Below are positions 33,835 through 42,962 of a stretch of DNA of 64,000 bases, piece after piece. The translations under genes and the position numbers were made by a program. The DNA is taken from NCBI RefSeq assembly GCF_030815295.1, contig NZ_JAUSWP010000001.1; one strand, written 5' to 3'. Within the stretch, counting starts at the first letter, position 1, and every line of letters starts with the position of its first letter. The stretch is from Mycoplasma yeatsii (GTDB lineage: Bacteria; Bacillota_I; Bacilli_A; Mycoplasmatales; Mycoplasmataceae). Below the pieces are notes generated by a model. It searched no databases. It was not told the origin of the DNA and saw nothing but the letters and a program-made list of their open reading frames with translations.

Positions 33835-35426
33835 TATGCATTTACCTCCATTTTTGATTTTTTCTTTTTGATTTTATCTAGTGTTTGACCAGTCATTAGT
33901 AATCCTATTTCTTCTTTTTTTGCTCCTTTTCCAGGAACTTCACCTATAAATCTTCCTTTGTTAATAACAACGATTCTATCAGCTAATGCCATAACCTCAT
34001 TTAGTTCATACGAAACTAATAAGACACCTTTTCCGCTTTCTTTTTCTTTTAATATTTCAGAGTGAATATATTCAATAGCTCCAACATCAAGACCACGGGT
34101 TGGTTGAACTACAACTAATAAATCATGTTTTTTTCTAATTTCTCTACCAACTATAACTTTTTGTTGATTTCCACCTGATAGTCCTCTAGCATTGGCTGTT
34201 CCATTTCTAGAACCACGAACATCAAAATCATTTATTACTGACTGAGCATATCTTGAAATAGTATTTCTATTTATAAATCCAAATTTAGAAAATGGTTCTT
34301 TATCTAATTCTTGACTTACAACATTTTCTTGTACAGTAAAGTCTAGCAATAGACCGTGTTTATGACGATCTTCAGGAATGTGAGCTAATCCCATATCGTA
34401 TCTTTTTTTAATACTATAATCAACGATGTTTACACCTTTAAATACTATCCCACCAGATACTGGCTTAGTTAGTCCAGTAATTGCTTCAACTAGTTCTTTT
34501 TGACCATTTCCTTCAACTCCAGCAACTGCAACAATTTCACCAGGTTTTACTTTTATATTAAAAGTTTCTAATCCGAATACTTTAGGATTTGAATTTTTTT
34601 TGACTGTTAAATTTATTACATCAAGAATAGGTTGATCTGATAATGGTTCAGTATACTCATTTTTCACTTCAATTAATTTTCTACCAACCATTGCTTCAGC
34701 AATTTCATTACCACTTACTTTAGAAACATCTAAATCAATTATTTTTCTACCTAATCTAATAACAGTTGCGGTATTTGCTACTTTCTTAATTTCATCCATT
34801 TTATGTGAAATGAAAATAATTGTTTTTCCTGATTTTTGAAGATTTTGCATAACCCTTAACAAACCATCGATTTGTTGAGGTGTTAGAACAGCAGTGGGTT
34901 CATCAAAAACTAATATATCAGCTTTTCTATATAGAATTTTTAATATCTCAACACGTTGTTGCATACCAACAGAAATATTTTGAATTTTTGCATCTAGATC
35001 TACGTGTAGATCATATTTATCCATAATTTCTATTAACTCTGCACGCATTTTTGTTTTATTTAAGAAAATTTTATTTTTTGTTTCTTCAACACCTAAAATA
35101 ATATTTTCAAAAACAGTATTAACTTCAACTAACTTAAAGTGCTGGTGGACCATACCAATACCTAGTTTATTAGCCTTAATTGGGTTTGAAATTATCTCTT
35201 CTTTCCCATTAACTTTTATCTTACCCTCTGTTGGTTGATATAGACCGAATAGAATTGACATTAAAGTTGATTTACCAGCACCGTTTTCACCGACGATAGC
35301 GTGAATTTCACCTTTTTTAACTCTAATTGTTACATCATCATTCGCGACAATAGCACCATTTAGAAATGTTTTTGTTATATTTTCCATTTCTATGGCATAT
35401 AAATTTTCATTATTTAATGATTTCAT
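33834..35426 (-). CDS. Nucleoside/simple-sugar ABC transporter ATPase (two NBDs)
   Basis: 530 aa with two fused nucleotide-binding domains as in RbsA/BmpB-type transporters. First half: Walker A GENGAGKST, signature NISVGMQQRVEI, Walker B LVFDEPTAVLT, ISHKMDEI. Second half: GVEGNGQKEL, GLSGGNQQKVIVGRE, VVQPTRGLDVGA, and LVSYELNEV in place of a canonical switch His. The second half has a degenerate Walker A, usual in this family. Start 35426 kept; the SD is weak. Confidence 0.94.
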   Translation of the reverse strand: MKSLNNENLYAIEMENITKTFLNGAIVANDDVTIRVKKGEIHAIVGENGAGKSTLMSILFGLYQPTEGKIKVNGKEEIISNPIKANKLGIGMVHQHFKLVEVNTVFENIILGVEETKNKIFLNKTKMRAELIEIMDKYDLHVDLDAKIQNISVGMQQRVEILKILYRKADILVFDEPTAVLTPQQIDGLLRVMQNLQKSGKTIIFISHKMDEIKKVANTATVIRLGRKIIDLDVSKVSGNEIAEAMVGRKLIEVKNEYTEPLSDQPILDVINLTVKKNSNPKVFGLETFNIKVKPGEIVAVAGVEGNGQKELVEAITGLTKPVSGGIVFKGVNIVDYSIKKRYDMGLAHIPEDRHKHGLLLDFTVQENVVSQELDKEPFSKFGFINRNTISRYAQSVINDFDVRGSRNGTANARGLSGGNQQKVIVGREIRKKHDLLVVVQPTRGLDVGAIEYIHSEILKEKESGKGVLLVSYELNEVMALADRIVVINKGRFIGEVPGKGAKKEEIGLLMTGQTLDKIKKKKSKMEVNA

Positions 35427-35448
35427 TTATCTTATAGAGTGTCTTTCT

Positions 35449-37128
35449 TTAGTTTTGTTTAACATTAGTTTTGTTTAAAAGGTCTATGTAATCTTTAATT
35501 CCTGCTATTCCATTTTCTTTTAATTTTAAATCGGTTCATTTTTGATCTTGAGTTAACACAGTTTTAACTTCAGTTACAAAATGATTTAATGAATTTGAAT
35601 TTAGATAACTTTCAAACTTATCACCAGTTCCACCTAGAACTTCTTTTAATTTATCAGATATAGTTTTAGAAATTTCTTTTCCATAGTCAATAGATTGAAC
35701 GGCTAAGTTCGCAGAGTTTGTAACTTTTTCAGCTGTACCTGCATCTCATTTTTGTTCTGAACTTCTTGATGATGAAATAGATCAATCAGCTTCTACTCCA
35801 TCTAAAATATTGTTATCTTCTATTTGGTCTTTATATTTAGAATTATCATATTTTTTATTACCAACTGTAGCTTCTTGTAATGATTTTGCTCTTTCTAATG
35901 CATAAACAGACGCTGAAATAATATTTTTCTTAGCACTTGTAATAAATCTTTTGTTTGTTCCTAATCTCTCATCACCAATTGAAGTAACTTGATCAGCATC
36001 AACTCCAATTACATATGGTTTAAATTGTTTAGCTTTACCTACATCATAAGTTAAAACATCATCTGTTTGAGGTCCTGCAACTGGGAAAATGATATCAGCT
36101 TCATTATTAAATAATTTAGGCATTACGGCTGATCTTTTAGCACCACCGTGTTCAAAGTTACCAGAGAATCAATCAACAGCTGCAAGATTATCGATATTAG
36201 TTACATCTTGTCTTTGAGATTCAGTCTTACCTGATCCATTTGCAAATTCAACTTTTTGTAAAGTGTACTCTAATTTTTGACCATTAACATCTGTCAATTC
36301 AACAGTTTGACCCGCCATAACTTCATTATATAAATTCATTGCAGCTAGTAAACCTCATAAGAAGTTGTCAACAGCATTTTTATTACTTAATCCACCAAAC
36401 ATACCAATTGATACGTGGTTTTTACCTCTTATTGATCCTTGAACAGGAACTTTAGTTTTATCTTGTTTTGCTTGTTCGATAGCTTCCTTAGCAAATACAC
36501 CACTATTTAAACTTGTCATTTTTGGCAAGTTAGCTCACATCAACGCATCTCAACCTGCGTTAAACCCTGCTAATTGTGATTTATAAACTATTGAAATAAC
36601 ATTCTCTGCTTTATAAGCAAAATCTAGAAAGACAACAGTTTTACCTTTCATTGCTTTAATTGCATCACCAATTGTTTCAGCGTGTTTAAATCCTGCTAAA
36701 AATAATGCATCCGCTCCCCTAGAAGCAGCTGTATTGTAAGCGATTCTAAAATCTGAAGCTGTCGCTCCTTCACGAGCTTCTACATAACTTTTATTTTTAA
36801 GCTTAGCTTTTTCAAAATCTATTTTACCAAAGTTTTTGTCACTAGCATTTCATTGGTTTTCACCCACTGATGAAGCATAATCTAAAGCTCTAGCTTCTTC
36901 TTCATTGTCAACACCAAATTTTTCATGAATATTCATACCATATTGCATGATAGCTTCTCATGAACCTTCGTTAAATGAGTGATCACGGATGTTACCACCA
37001 TCTGTAACCAACACAACTCTTTGTCCAAGAACTCCTTCTGCAGGTTCTGCTTTTCTACATGAAACTGTAGCAGAGATCGGCGCAGCTGTTGCTACTATTG
37101 CAGTTAAGGCTGTTAAAAGTTTTTTCAT
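35449..37128 (-). CDS. BMP-family substrate-binding lipoprotein
   Basis: 559 aa. N-terminal MKKLLTALTAIVATAAPISATVSC is a signal peptide with lipobox Cys24, so the protein is anchored to the outer face of the membrane. BMP (Med/PnrA) features: VLVTDGGNIRDHSFNEGSWEA, AGFKHAETI, FLDFAY, MFGGLSNKNAVDNF, PVAGPQTDDV and GVDADQ. These bind purine nucleosides in characterised members. First gene of the transporter operon (lipoprotein, ATPase, permease 1, permease 2). C-terminal 110 residues form an extra helical tail. Confidence 0.92.
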
Positions 37129-37169
37129 ATATACTATTTCCTTTCGTTTGTTAGATAATCTCTAATTTG

Positions 37170-37175
37170 ATTATA
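37170..37175 (-). promoter_or_regulatory. -10 element of the BMP transporter operon
   Basis: TATAAT on the minus strand, 41 bases before the ATG; SD GAAAGGAAA follows. The -35 is poor. Confidence 0.4.
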
Positions 37176-37289
37176 TAAAAACTATATAAAAATTAAAAAG
37201 ATATACTACTCTTACTTTAATTGTACTTGAATATAGTAAAAGAGTTTATAACTTGAACCTTTCTCTAATTAAAATATTAAGCAAATAAC

Positions 37290-37312
37290 AAAAAACACCC
37301 TTACGGGTGTTG
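37290..37312 (-). terminator. Terminator of the four-tRNA operon
   Basis: Stem AACACCC/GGGTGTT with loop GTAA and a TTTTTTG run on the minus strand. Confidence 0.8.
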
Positions 37313-37324
37313 TTTATTTTCAAA

Positions 37325-37400
<76 letters not shown>

Positions 37401-37413
37401 AAAAATAAAAAAA

Positions 37414-37489
37414 TGGTGGAGTGTATAGGACTTGAACCTATGACCGCCTGCTTGTAAGGCAGGAGCTCTCCCAGCTGAGCTAACACTCC
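37414..37489 (-). tRNA. tRNA-Val (UAC)
   Basis: Acceptor GGAGTGT/ACACTCC, anticodon loop CTTACAA in stem CCTGC/GCAGG, encoded CCA. Confidence 0.95.
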
Positions 37490-37496
37490 AAAAATA

Positions 37497-37572
37497 TGGT
37501 AGCCTGTACGGGGTTCGAACCCGTGTGTCCACGGATGAAAACCGTGTGTGTTAACCGCTTCACCAACAGGCC
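37497..37572 (-). tRNA. tRNA-Glu (UUC)
   Basis: Anticodon loop TTTTCAT in stem CACGG/CCGTG; acceptor GGCCTGT against ACAGGCT, giving a G1-U72 wobble; encoded CCA. Confidence 0.94.
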
Positions 37573-37578
37573 AGATAA

Positions 37579-37654
37579 TGGCGGCTTTTACAGGACTTGA
37601 ACCTGTGACAAACCGGTTAACAGCCGGTTGCTCTACCAACTGAGCTAAAAAGCC
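37579..37654 (-). tRNA. tRNA-Asn (GUU)
   Basis: Acceptor GGCTTTT/AAAAGCC, loop CTGTTAA in stem ACCGG/CCGGT, encoded CCA. First of the four-tRNA transcript. Confidence 0.95.
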
Positions 37655-37701
37655 ATAATCTTACTTAATGTTTGGTCAACGTCTTATCTAAGACAATAAA
37701 G

Positions 37702-37730
37702 ATATTAACATTAGAAAATTTAAGTTGCAA
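37702..37730 (-). promoter_or_regulatory. Promoter of the four-tRNA operon
   Basis: Minus strand TTGCAA (37730-37725), 17-base spacer, TAATAT (37707-37702). Confidence 0.6.
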
Positions 37731-38028
37731 GAGTTTTTTTAAATTTTTTTAATTTTTTTGTATTTTAGTGAATTAAGCATTACTTAAAAATAAGAAATTG
37801 CAAGAAAATACTTCCATTGATATCTATAAATCATGGTGTTTTTTGCTTAGTTTTTTAATATTATCAATTTTTATTTTTTTACAATTCGTATACCATTAGA
37901 GATAAAACGATTTTATTAATAGTAAATAGATCTATTAAAAGATGAATCTAAAATTTTAACATCCAACTAAACAATTGGTGTTCGATCAAACAAGTTTTTC
38001 AAAACTAATGAAATATAAATAAAAAAGC

Positions 38029-38050
38029 GAATCTTAAAGATTCATTTTTT
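38029..38050. terminator. Isolated bidirectional hairpin
   Basis: Stem GAATCT/AGATTC, loop TAA, with long T runs on both strands. It may back up the five-tRNA terminator on minus; no plus-strand gene is known that would use it. Confidence 0.5.
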
Positions 38051-38082
38051 TATATTAATAAATTAAAAAAGGAAATTAAAAA

Positions 38083-38103
38083 AGACATGAGTTGCACATG
38101 TCT
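38083..38103 (-). terminator. Terminator of the five-tRNA operon
   Basis: Stem AGACATG/CATGTCT, seven-base loop, then TTTTTTAATTT on the minus strand, 15 bases past tRNA-Leu. Confidence 0.8.
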
Positions 38104-38117
38104 GTTTGTTTTCTAGA

Positions 38118-38206
38118 TGGTCCCCAGAGCCGGACTTGAACCGGCACGGGAGATAAAGCCCGTTGGATTTTAAGTCCAATGCGTCTACCTATTCCGCCAC
38201 CTGGGG
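38118..38206 (-). tRNA. tRNA-Leu (UAA)
   Basis: Class II; loop CTTAAAA in stem TTGGA/TCCAA; acceptor CCCCAGG against TCTGGGG; encoded CCA. Confidence 0.94.
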
Positions 38207-38219
38207 ATATATAAATAAG

Positions 38220-38295
<76 letters not shown>

Positions 38296-38299
38296 GAGT

Positions 38300-38374
38300 T
38301 GGTTGGGCTAGCAGGATTCGAACCGGCGCATGAGGGAGTCAAAGTCCCTTGCCTTACCGCTTGGCTATAGCCCA
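38300..38374 (-). tRNA. tRNA-Gln (UUG)
   Basis: Acceptor TGGGCTA/TAGCCCA, loop CTTTGAC in stem AGGGA/TCCCT, encoded CCA. Confidence 0.95.
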
Positions 38375-38379
38375 ATGAA

Positions 38380-38463
38380 TGGTGGAGGGGGAGGGATTCG
38401 AACCCCCGAACCGAAAGGAAGTGGGTTACAGCCACCCGCGTTTGGCCGCTTCGCTACCCCTCC
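38380..38463 (-). tRNA. tRNA-Tyr (GUA)
   Basis: Class II with variable arm; loop CTGTAAC in stem GGTGG/CCACT; acceptor GGAGGGG/CCCCTCC; encoded CCA. Confidence 0.94.
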
Positions 38464-38470
38464 GTTATAC

Positions 38471-38546
38471 TGGTGCTGACTAAAGGACTTGAACCTTCGA
38501 CCTATTGATTACTAGTCAATTGCTCTACCAGCTGAGCTAAGTCAGC
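38471..38546 (-). tRNA. tRNA-Thr (AGU)
   Basis: Acceptor GCTGACT/AGTCAGC, loop CTAGTAA in stem ATTGA/TCAAT. Unmodified-type A34 Thr tRNA as known in M. capricolum; nearly the same body as tRNA-Thr(UGU). First of the five-tRNA transcript. Confidence 0.94.
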
Positions 38547-38581
38547 GTTTTTGTACTTCGCCTAACACAAGGACAATATAT

Positions 38582-38609
38582 ATTTTATATTTTTCTGATA
38601 TTAATGCAA
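38582..38609 (-). promoter_or_regulatory. Promoter of the five-tRNA operon
   Basis: Minus strand TTGCAT (38609-38604), 16-base spacer, TAAAAT (38587-38582). Confidence 0.55.
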
Positions 38610-38655
38610 TAGTTTTTTCGCAAAAAGTTTAAAAATTTTATTGGCCTCAAAATAA

Positions 38656-38687
38656 TAAAAATATCTAGATAATTCTAGATATTTTTA
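38656..38687 (-). terminator. Terminator of recD2
   Basis: Thirteen-base stem AAAAATATCTAGA/TCTAGATATTTTT, followed by ATTATTTTG on the minus strand. Confidence 0.7.
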
Positions 38688-38712
38688 ACTTATTAAATTT
38701 TAAAATATTATG

Positions 38713-40944
38713 TTATCTTTTTTTATACATAAGTTTTATAAGTTCTTTTAAAGTTGTATTTCTAATAGGAGGTTTTTGTTTAATGCTTTTGATAAGAGAG
38801 TTTTGACTAGTTATTATTGTAAGTTCTTGTTTAGCTCTTGTAATTGCTGTATAGATTAATTTTTTGCTAACAAATGGGCTAACATTTTCTGGATCAAGTG
38901 CCAAGATAACTTTTTGAAATTCACTTCCTTGAGTTTTATGAACTGTACATGCATAAGATAATGTTAAATTACTAAATTGATTGTAATCTAAAACCTCATC
39001 TACTTTATCATTAAAACGTGCGTTTATAGGTCCTTTCTTTCCGGTTAAACTTTTTATTGTTCCAATATCTCCATTAGATAAATTTCTTTCATTTTTTAAA
39101 TACATTACTTTATCGCCTTCTGCGATTTTAAATTCAGAATTAATTTGCATTACCTTTTTGTTGTTTCTATCTATGTAGGTATCTTGGATTTTTCTATTGA
39201 TATTTTTTACACCTAATTCATTCTTATTAGTTGGACTAATTATTTGAATAGCGTAAGGTTCATCAAAACCATTTTTATTTATATAATTTCGTTCTACTTC
39301 TTCTAAACATTTATTCTGATCATTTACAAAAATCAACTTTAAAGAGTCATTTACATTATCTAATTTACTTATATCAAATTGATTGTTTCTAATCATATAA
39401 GCTAAATCCACAATTCCTATTTTATCCTGTTCGTTGGGATCTTTATCTTTTTGTCTATGAGTTTTACTTAAATGTACTGTTGTGATTTTTTTAGAATTAA
39501 TAATATCTTCAAAAGCATTACCGATATCAATACTTGGTAATTGTTCTGTATCACCAACAAAAACTATTTTCTTGGCATTTTGACTAGCTAAAAGCAGACG
39601 ACTAAATAGGTTATTATCAACCATAGAAGATTCATCAATTATTAATAAATCAAGACTCAATAAATTATATTCATTTTTATTAAATTCATCATTTTCAAAG
39701 TCATATTCAAGTAATTTATGAATAGTTGTAGCATCTGATTCTATAAAACTATCTTTTATTCTAGCAGCAGCTCTTCCGGTTGGTGTTGCTATTCTAAATT
39801 CACTATCTTTATATACTTTTTGAAATAGTTTTACTACAGCTTTTATTAAAGTTGTCTTACCAGTTCCAGGTCCACCTGTAATTACAGTAAATTTGCTATT
39901 AATAAATTTTTTTAAGGCATTGACTTGACTTTTGTCGTATTTAAATTTTGGATTATTAAGTTCTTTTCTTACTTCTTTTTCAATTTGTTTTATAAATCTA
40001 TTAATCTTAAATGAACATATTTTATTTACCTTATTGTTTCTAGATAAACAGTGTGCAATATTTAATTCATCTTCATATGATTCTTTAGTGTATAATTTTT
40101 CTTCAATTAAAACTAATAATTTCTTTTCAAATGCATAATTAAAAGCTTGGTTTATTAACTCTTCTTTTTCATCAAAAGGAATGTAGAAGTTTTCATCTTT
40201 ATTAAATTCATATAAAACAGCTGGTATTTGTGTATATGTGCTTGATGTTTTTTTCAATACATTATTACAGTGTTCATATAAATAATGAGCTATTCTTTTA
40301 ATATTGTTTTTATCGTTAGTAAAATGTAGAAAGATCTTATCAACATCTTCTAAACTAGTTATTTTTTTATCATGATTAAAGTAATATAAATCATTTCTAA
40401 TAAACTCTAGCATCTCTTTGCTAGACTTAATTGATTCTGGATTTTCTTTACTAGGCTTAGTAAACTGTAGTAATTCATTAAATATTTCTAAATCTAAATT
40501 TTCGTTGATAAATTCTAAATGTAACGGAACAAATTCTTCTATATTAGATATTTTTTTATATATGTTTTTTAAAATATATCCCGAAACTGAAGGAATGCTT
40601 AAAAAATTGTCCTTGTTTCTAATTATTTTATTTAAGATATCTGAAGTTTTAACAAAGTGTCTACTAATTGTTTCTGCTGTTTTTTCATTTACAATTTTAA
40701 AAAGATCAGAACTTAAATATTGAGTAAGCAAATCGATATCATTAATTGTCTGATAATTGTATGAATCACATTCTTTTTTACTGTTTTTTTCTGTAATATT
40801 TATTGAATATAAAACGTTTAATAACATATCATTACTTTTTCTTTCAAAGATAATAGTTTTTTTATCTTTTAAAATATAGAATTCAGCTATGAATCAATTT
40901 TTCTTTTGAGAAATAAACTTTTTTATATAACCTATATGTGACAT
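38713..40944 (-). CDS. recD2: RecD2-like 5'-3' DNA helicase (SF1B)
   Basis: 743 aa. Seen: an N-terminal region of about 320 residues with helix-hairpin-type repeats, Walker A TGGPGTGKTTLIKA (about 354-367), ATPTGRAAARI (motif Ia), LIIDESSMVD (motif II), VFVGDTEQLPSI (motif III), HLSKTHRQ (motif IV) and a C-terminal SH3/UvrD-like part with SYACTVHKTQGSEFQKV and TAITRAKQ. In species without RecBC, RecD2 acts in repair and replication-fork maintenance. Start MSHIGYIKKF at 40944 is supported by AAGAGGAT; a TGA Trp early in the gene hides it under the standard code. Confidence 0.94.
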
Positions 40945-41094
40945 ATCAAAAATCCTCTTAGTGCTAATAAATCTATTTTATATCAGTTTATTTTTTAAGA
41001 AAAGTAGATCAGAGTGCTTGTGTTATAAAACTTGTGCATGAGAAAAATAAACTAGAAAATAATAGTTTATTTAGCTAACATTTATAATTTACAA

Positions 41095-42300
41095 TTATGA
41101 TTTACGTTTATATTCATCAATTTCGATAAATAGTTTTTGAAGTTCATCGATATTTTTAGGTCTTTGTTCTATCTTAGAATTTGTACCTTTTTGAATAAAA
41201 TTCTTATATTCAGAGTTCTTTCAAGAATCTGATAATTGACTCTTTCCAGTGCACACAAAATAAATTAGCTTAGTAATAGCAAAAATTTCGTGTTCCATAG
41301 AGTAATTTTTAAAACCCGCTTTTTCTAGATTTGCATGATCATTCATAATTCCTTTTATATTGGTATTGGTTTTTGTCTTATCATAGCCTTTTATTTTTAC
41401 TAATCCAAAATCTGATAACTTAATTATCACTTCTGGTTTATTATCGTACTTTTTAATGAGTACATTTTTTGTAGAAATATCTCTGTGATATATACCTCTT
41501 GAATGAATATATTTAAAAACATTAAATAATTGATAGACTATATTTTTCCTATCTTTTCATTCTAGCTTGTTGTTATTTTTATTTATATAATCTTCTAATG
41601 TACTATCTAAATATTCCATATAATATTCATATTCATTATCATTCTGTTTGAAACCATAAACCTCAATTATATTAATTGAGTTAAGTTCTTTTGCTATTTT
41701 ATATTCTAATTTAAAGTCATTCAATTCTTCCGCTGTTAAGCTTTCCTTAGCTTTCTTTACAGCAATTCACTTATTATAAAATTCATCTTTATATTTATAA
41801 ACTTTTGCATAAGACCCTTCTCCTATGGGTTTTCTATTATAGGCATGACTAGTATTTTTTATTATTGTTTGATTAGATTTAATAAATATTTCTTTTTTAA
41901 TATACGGTTCCATTTTTTCCATACCCTTAGGAATTGTGCTACCACCAGATGTTTTTAAGAAAGTTAAGCACAATCTGAAGAATTTATAATATTTTTCGTC
42001 TATAACAATTTCTAATTCTGTATTTTTAAGACCTTCAAATAATTGAAAAGCATAATCTATTGAATAGAATAATCTTCTGCTGTGATAAGCTTGAAAATGA
42101 GCTTCTTCTTCTTTTTTAGGTAATCTTGAATTCATAGATTTTATAGAACTAATTATAATGTTATGTAAATTTGAAAAGTAACTATCTAATGGTGTCGGGA
42201 AATGTTTATATAATTCATTAATTTTAGAAGGGTTATATGATAAATTTTCTCTTAACCCTTCCTCTACTAATTCAAATAAGTTTTCTATATCTTTGTTCAT
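41095..42300 (-). CDS. Soluble Ser/Thr protein kinase with unknown N-terminal domain
   Basis: 401 aa. Residues 1-150 are helical with no family I recognise. Residues 155-395 are an intact eukaryotic-type kinase: glycine loop IGEGSYAKVYK, ATP Lys in WIAVKKAK, MEYLDSTLEDYI hinge, catalytic YHRDISTKNVLI (about 270), and SDFGLVKI (about 297). No membrane span or PASTA domains, unlike house-keeping PknB. It adjoins a type III R-M operon, so a defence or abortive-infection role is plausible. Start at 42300 chosen for AAAGGA five bases upstream. Confidence 0.88.
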
Positions 42301-42395
42301 TTTTTTCCTTTCTATAATAAATAGATCATCAATATTTAAAAGCAATATATCGGTATAGTGTCTTTTTATAATTAAGCTGATTTAGTTGCACTCTA

Positions 42396-42423
42396 AATAC
42401 AAAACACATGCAAAAGCACGTGT
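42396..42423 (-). terminator. Terminator inside the decayed operon end
   Basis: Stem ACACGTGC/GCATGTGT with loop TTTT, then TTTGTATTT on the minus strand. It separates the remnants from the kinase gene. Confidence 0.65.
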
Positions 42424-42789
42424 CTAGAATAATTTTATTTTCTTTAATTTTATTAAAATAAAGCGGAATAGATTTTTGTTGTACTTGAGAAACTATTTGA
42501 TTAATTATTTGTCTTTCTATTCTGTTTTCTTTAACAATTTCATCTTCTGTTTCTTGTGTTTCTTCACTAGATGATTTGTTGTATTGAGCTATTGAAATAG
42601 AAATTATATTTTCGATATTTTTATTTTTTATATAAGTATTTCAAACAGTGCTTTTCCCAGCACCATAAACACCACTAATACCGATATTTTTTATTGATTT
42701 TTTTCTTGATTTAATGCAAACTCTAGTTGTTTATTATAAATATTTTTATTTTTTTGTAATGTAATTGGTCCTAATCGTTTATCCTCCAC
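42424..42789 (-). pseudogene. YobI-family P-loop NTPase remnant
   Basis: From a GTG at 42789 (SD AAAGGAG 12 bases upstream) the frame reads KRLGPITLQKNKNIYNKQL, stops after an A7 run, and resumes in the next frame as SIKNIGISGVYGAGKST with an intact Walker A, then NIISISIAQYN and IPLYFNKIKEN before all similarity ends at the terminator. The motif order (short N-terminus, IxGxYGxGKS, ISIA, IPxxxFxKI) is that of YobI-type NTPases, which are normally over 1000 aa. So it is both frameshifted (one more A would repair it) and truncated by at least nine tenths. Confidence 0.65.
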
Positions 42790-42798
42790 TTTTATTTA

Positions 42799-42918
42799 TT
42801 ACTCCTTTAATATTGGTTTTAATGCGGTTAGTTGTATTAAAACTTTTATTGTATTAATATCAATAGAATCAATTATCAAATCATTTAACATTTTGATAAA
42901 TTTATCTTTAATTACTTT
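42799..42918 (-). pseudogene. Fragment of a second type III mod C-terminus
   Basis: About 39 codons reading KVIKDKFIKMLNDLI and NTIKVLIQLTALKPI, stop TAA at 42799. The intact mod at 45349 ends with the matching KTIKDTFIKMLKDLK and TTIKILRQLTSLKPI. It lies right after res, where no mod C-terminus belongs, and has no start or upstream domain. It marks a duplicated or recombined mod locus. Confidence 0.75.
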
Positions 42919-42962
42919 ATTAATATAATCTTATTTTATGTTTTACATATATTTTTTTGATT

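Larger units (their letters stand above)
37655..38117. other. Gene-free spacer between tRNA clusters
   Basis: 463 bases with no credible ORF on either strand. It holds the promoter of the four-tRNA operon (37702-37730), a bidirectional hairpin at 38029-38043 and the terminator of the five-tRNA operon (38083-38103). The middle, 37740-38020, is AT-rich; a short inverted repeat CCAA/TTGG near 37960-37978 is all I see. Confidence 0.6.
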
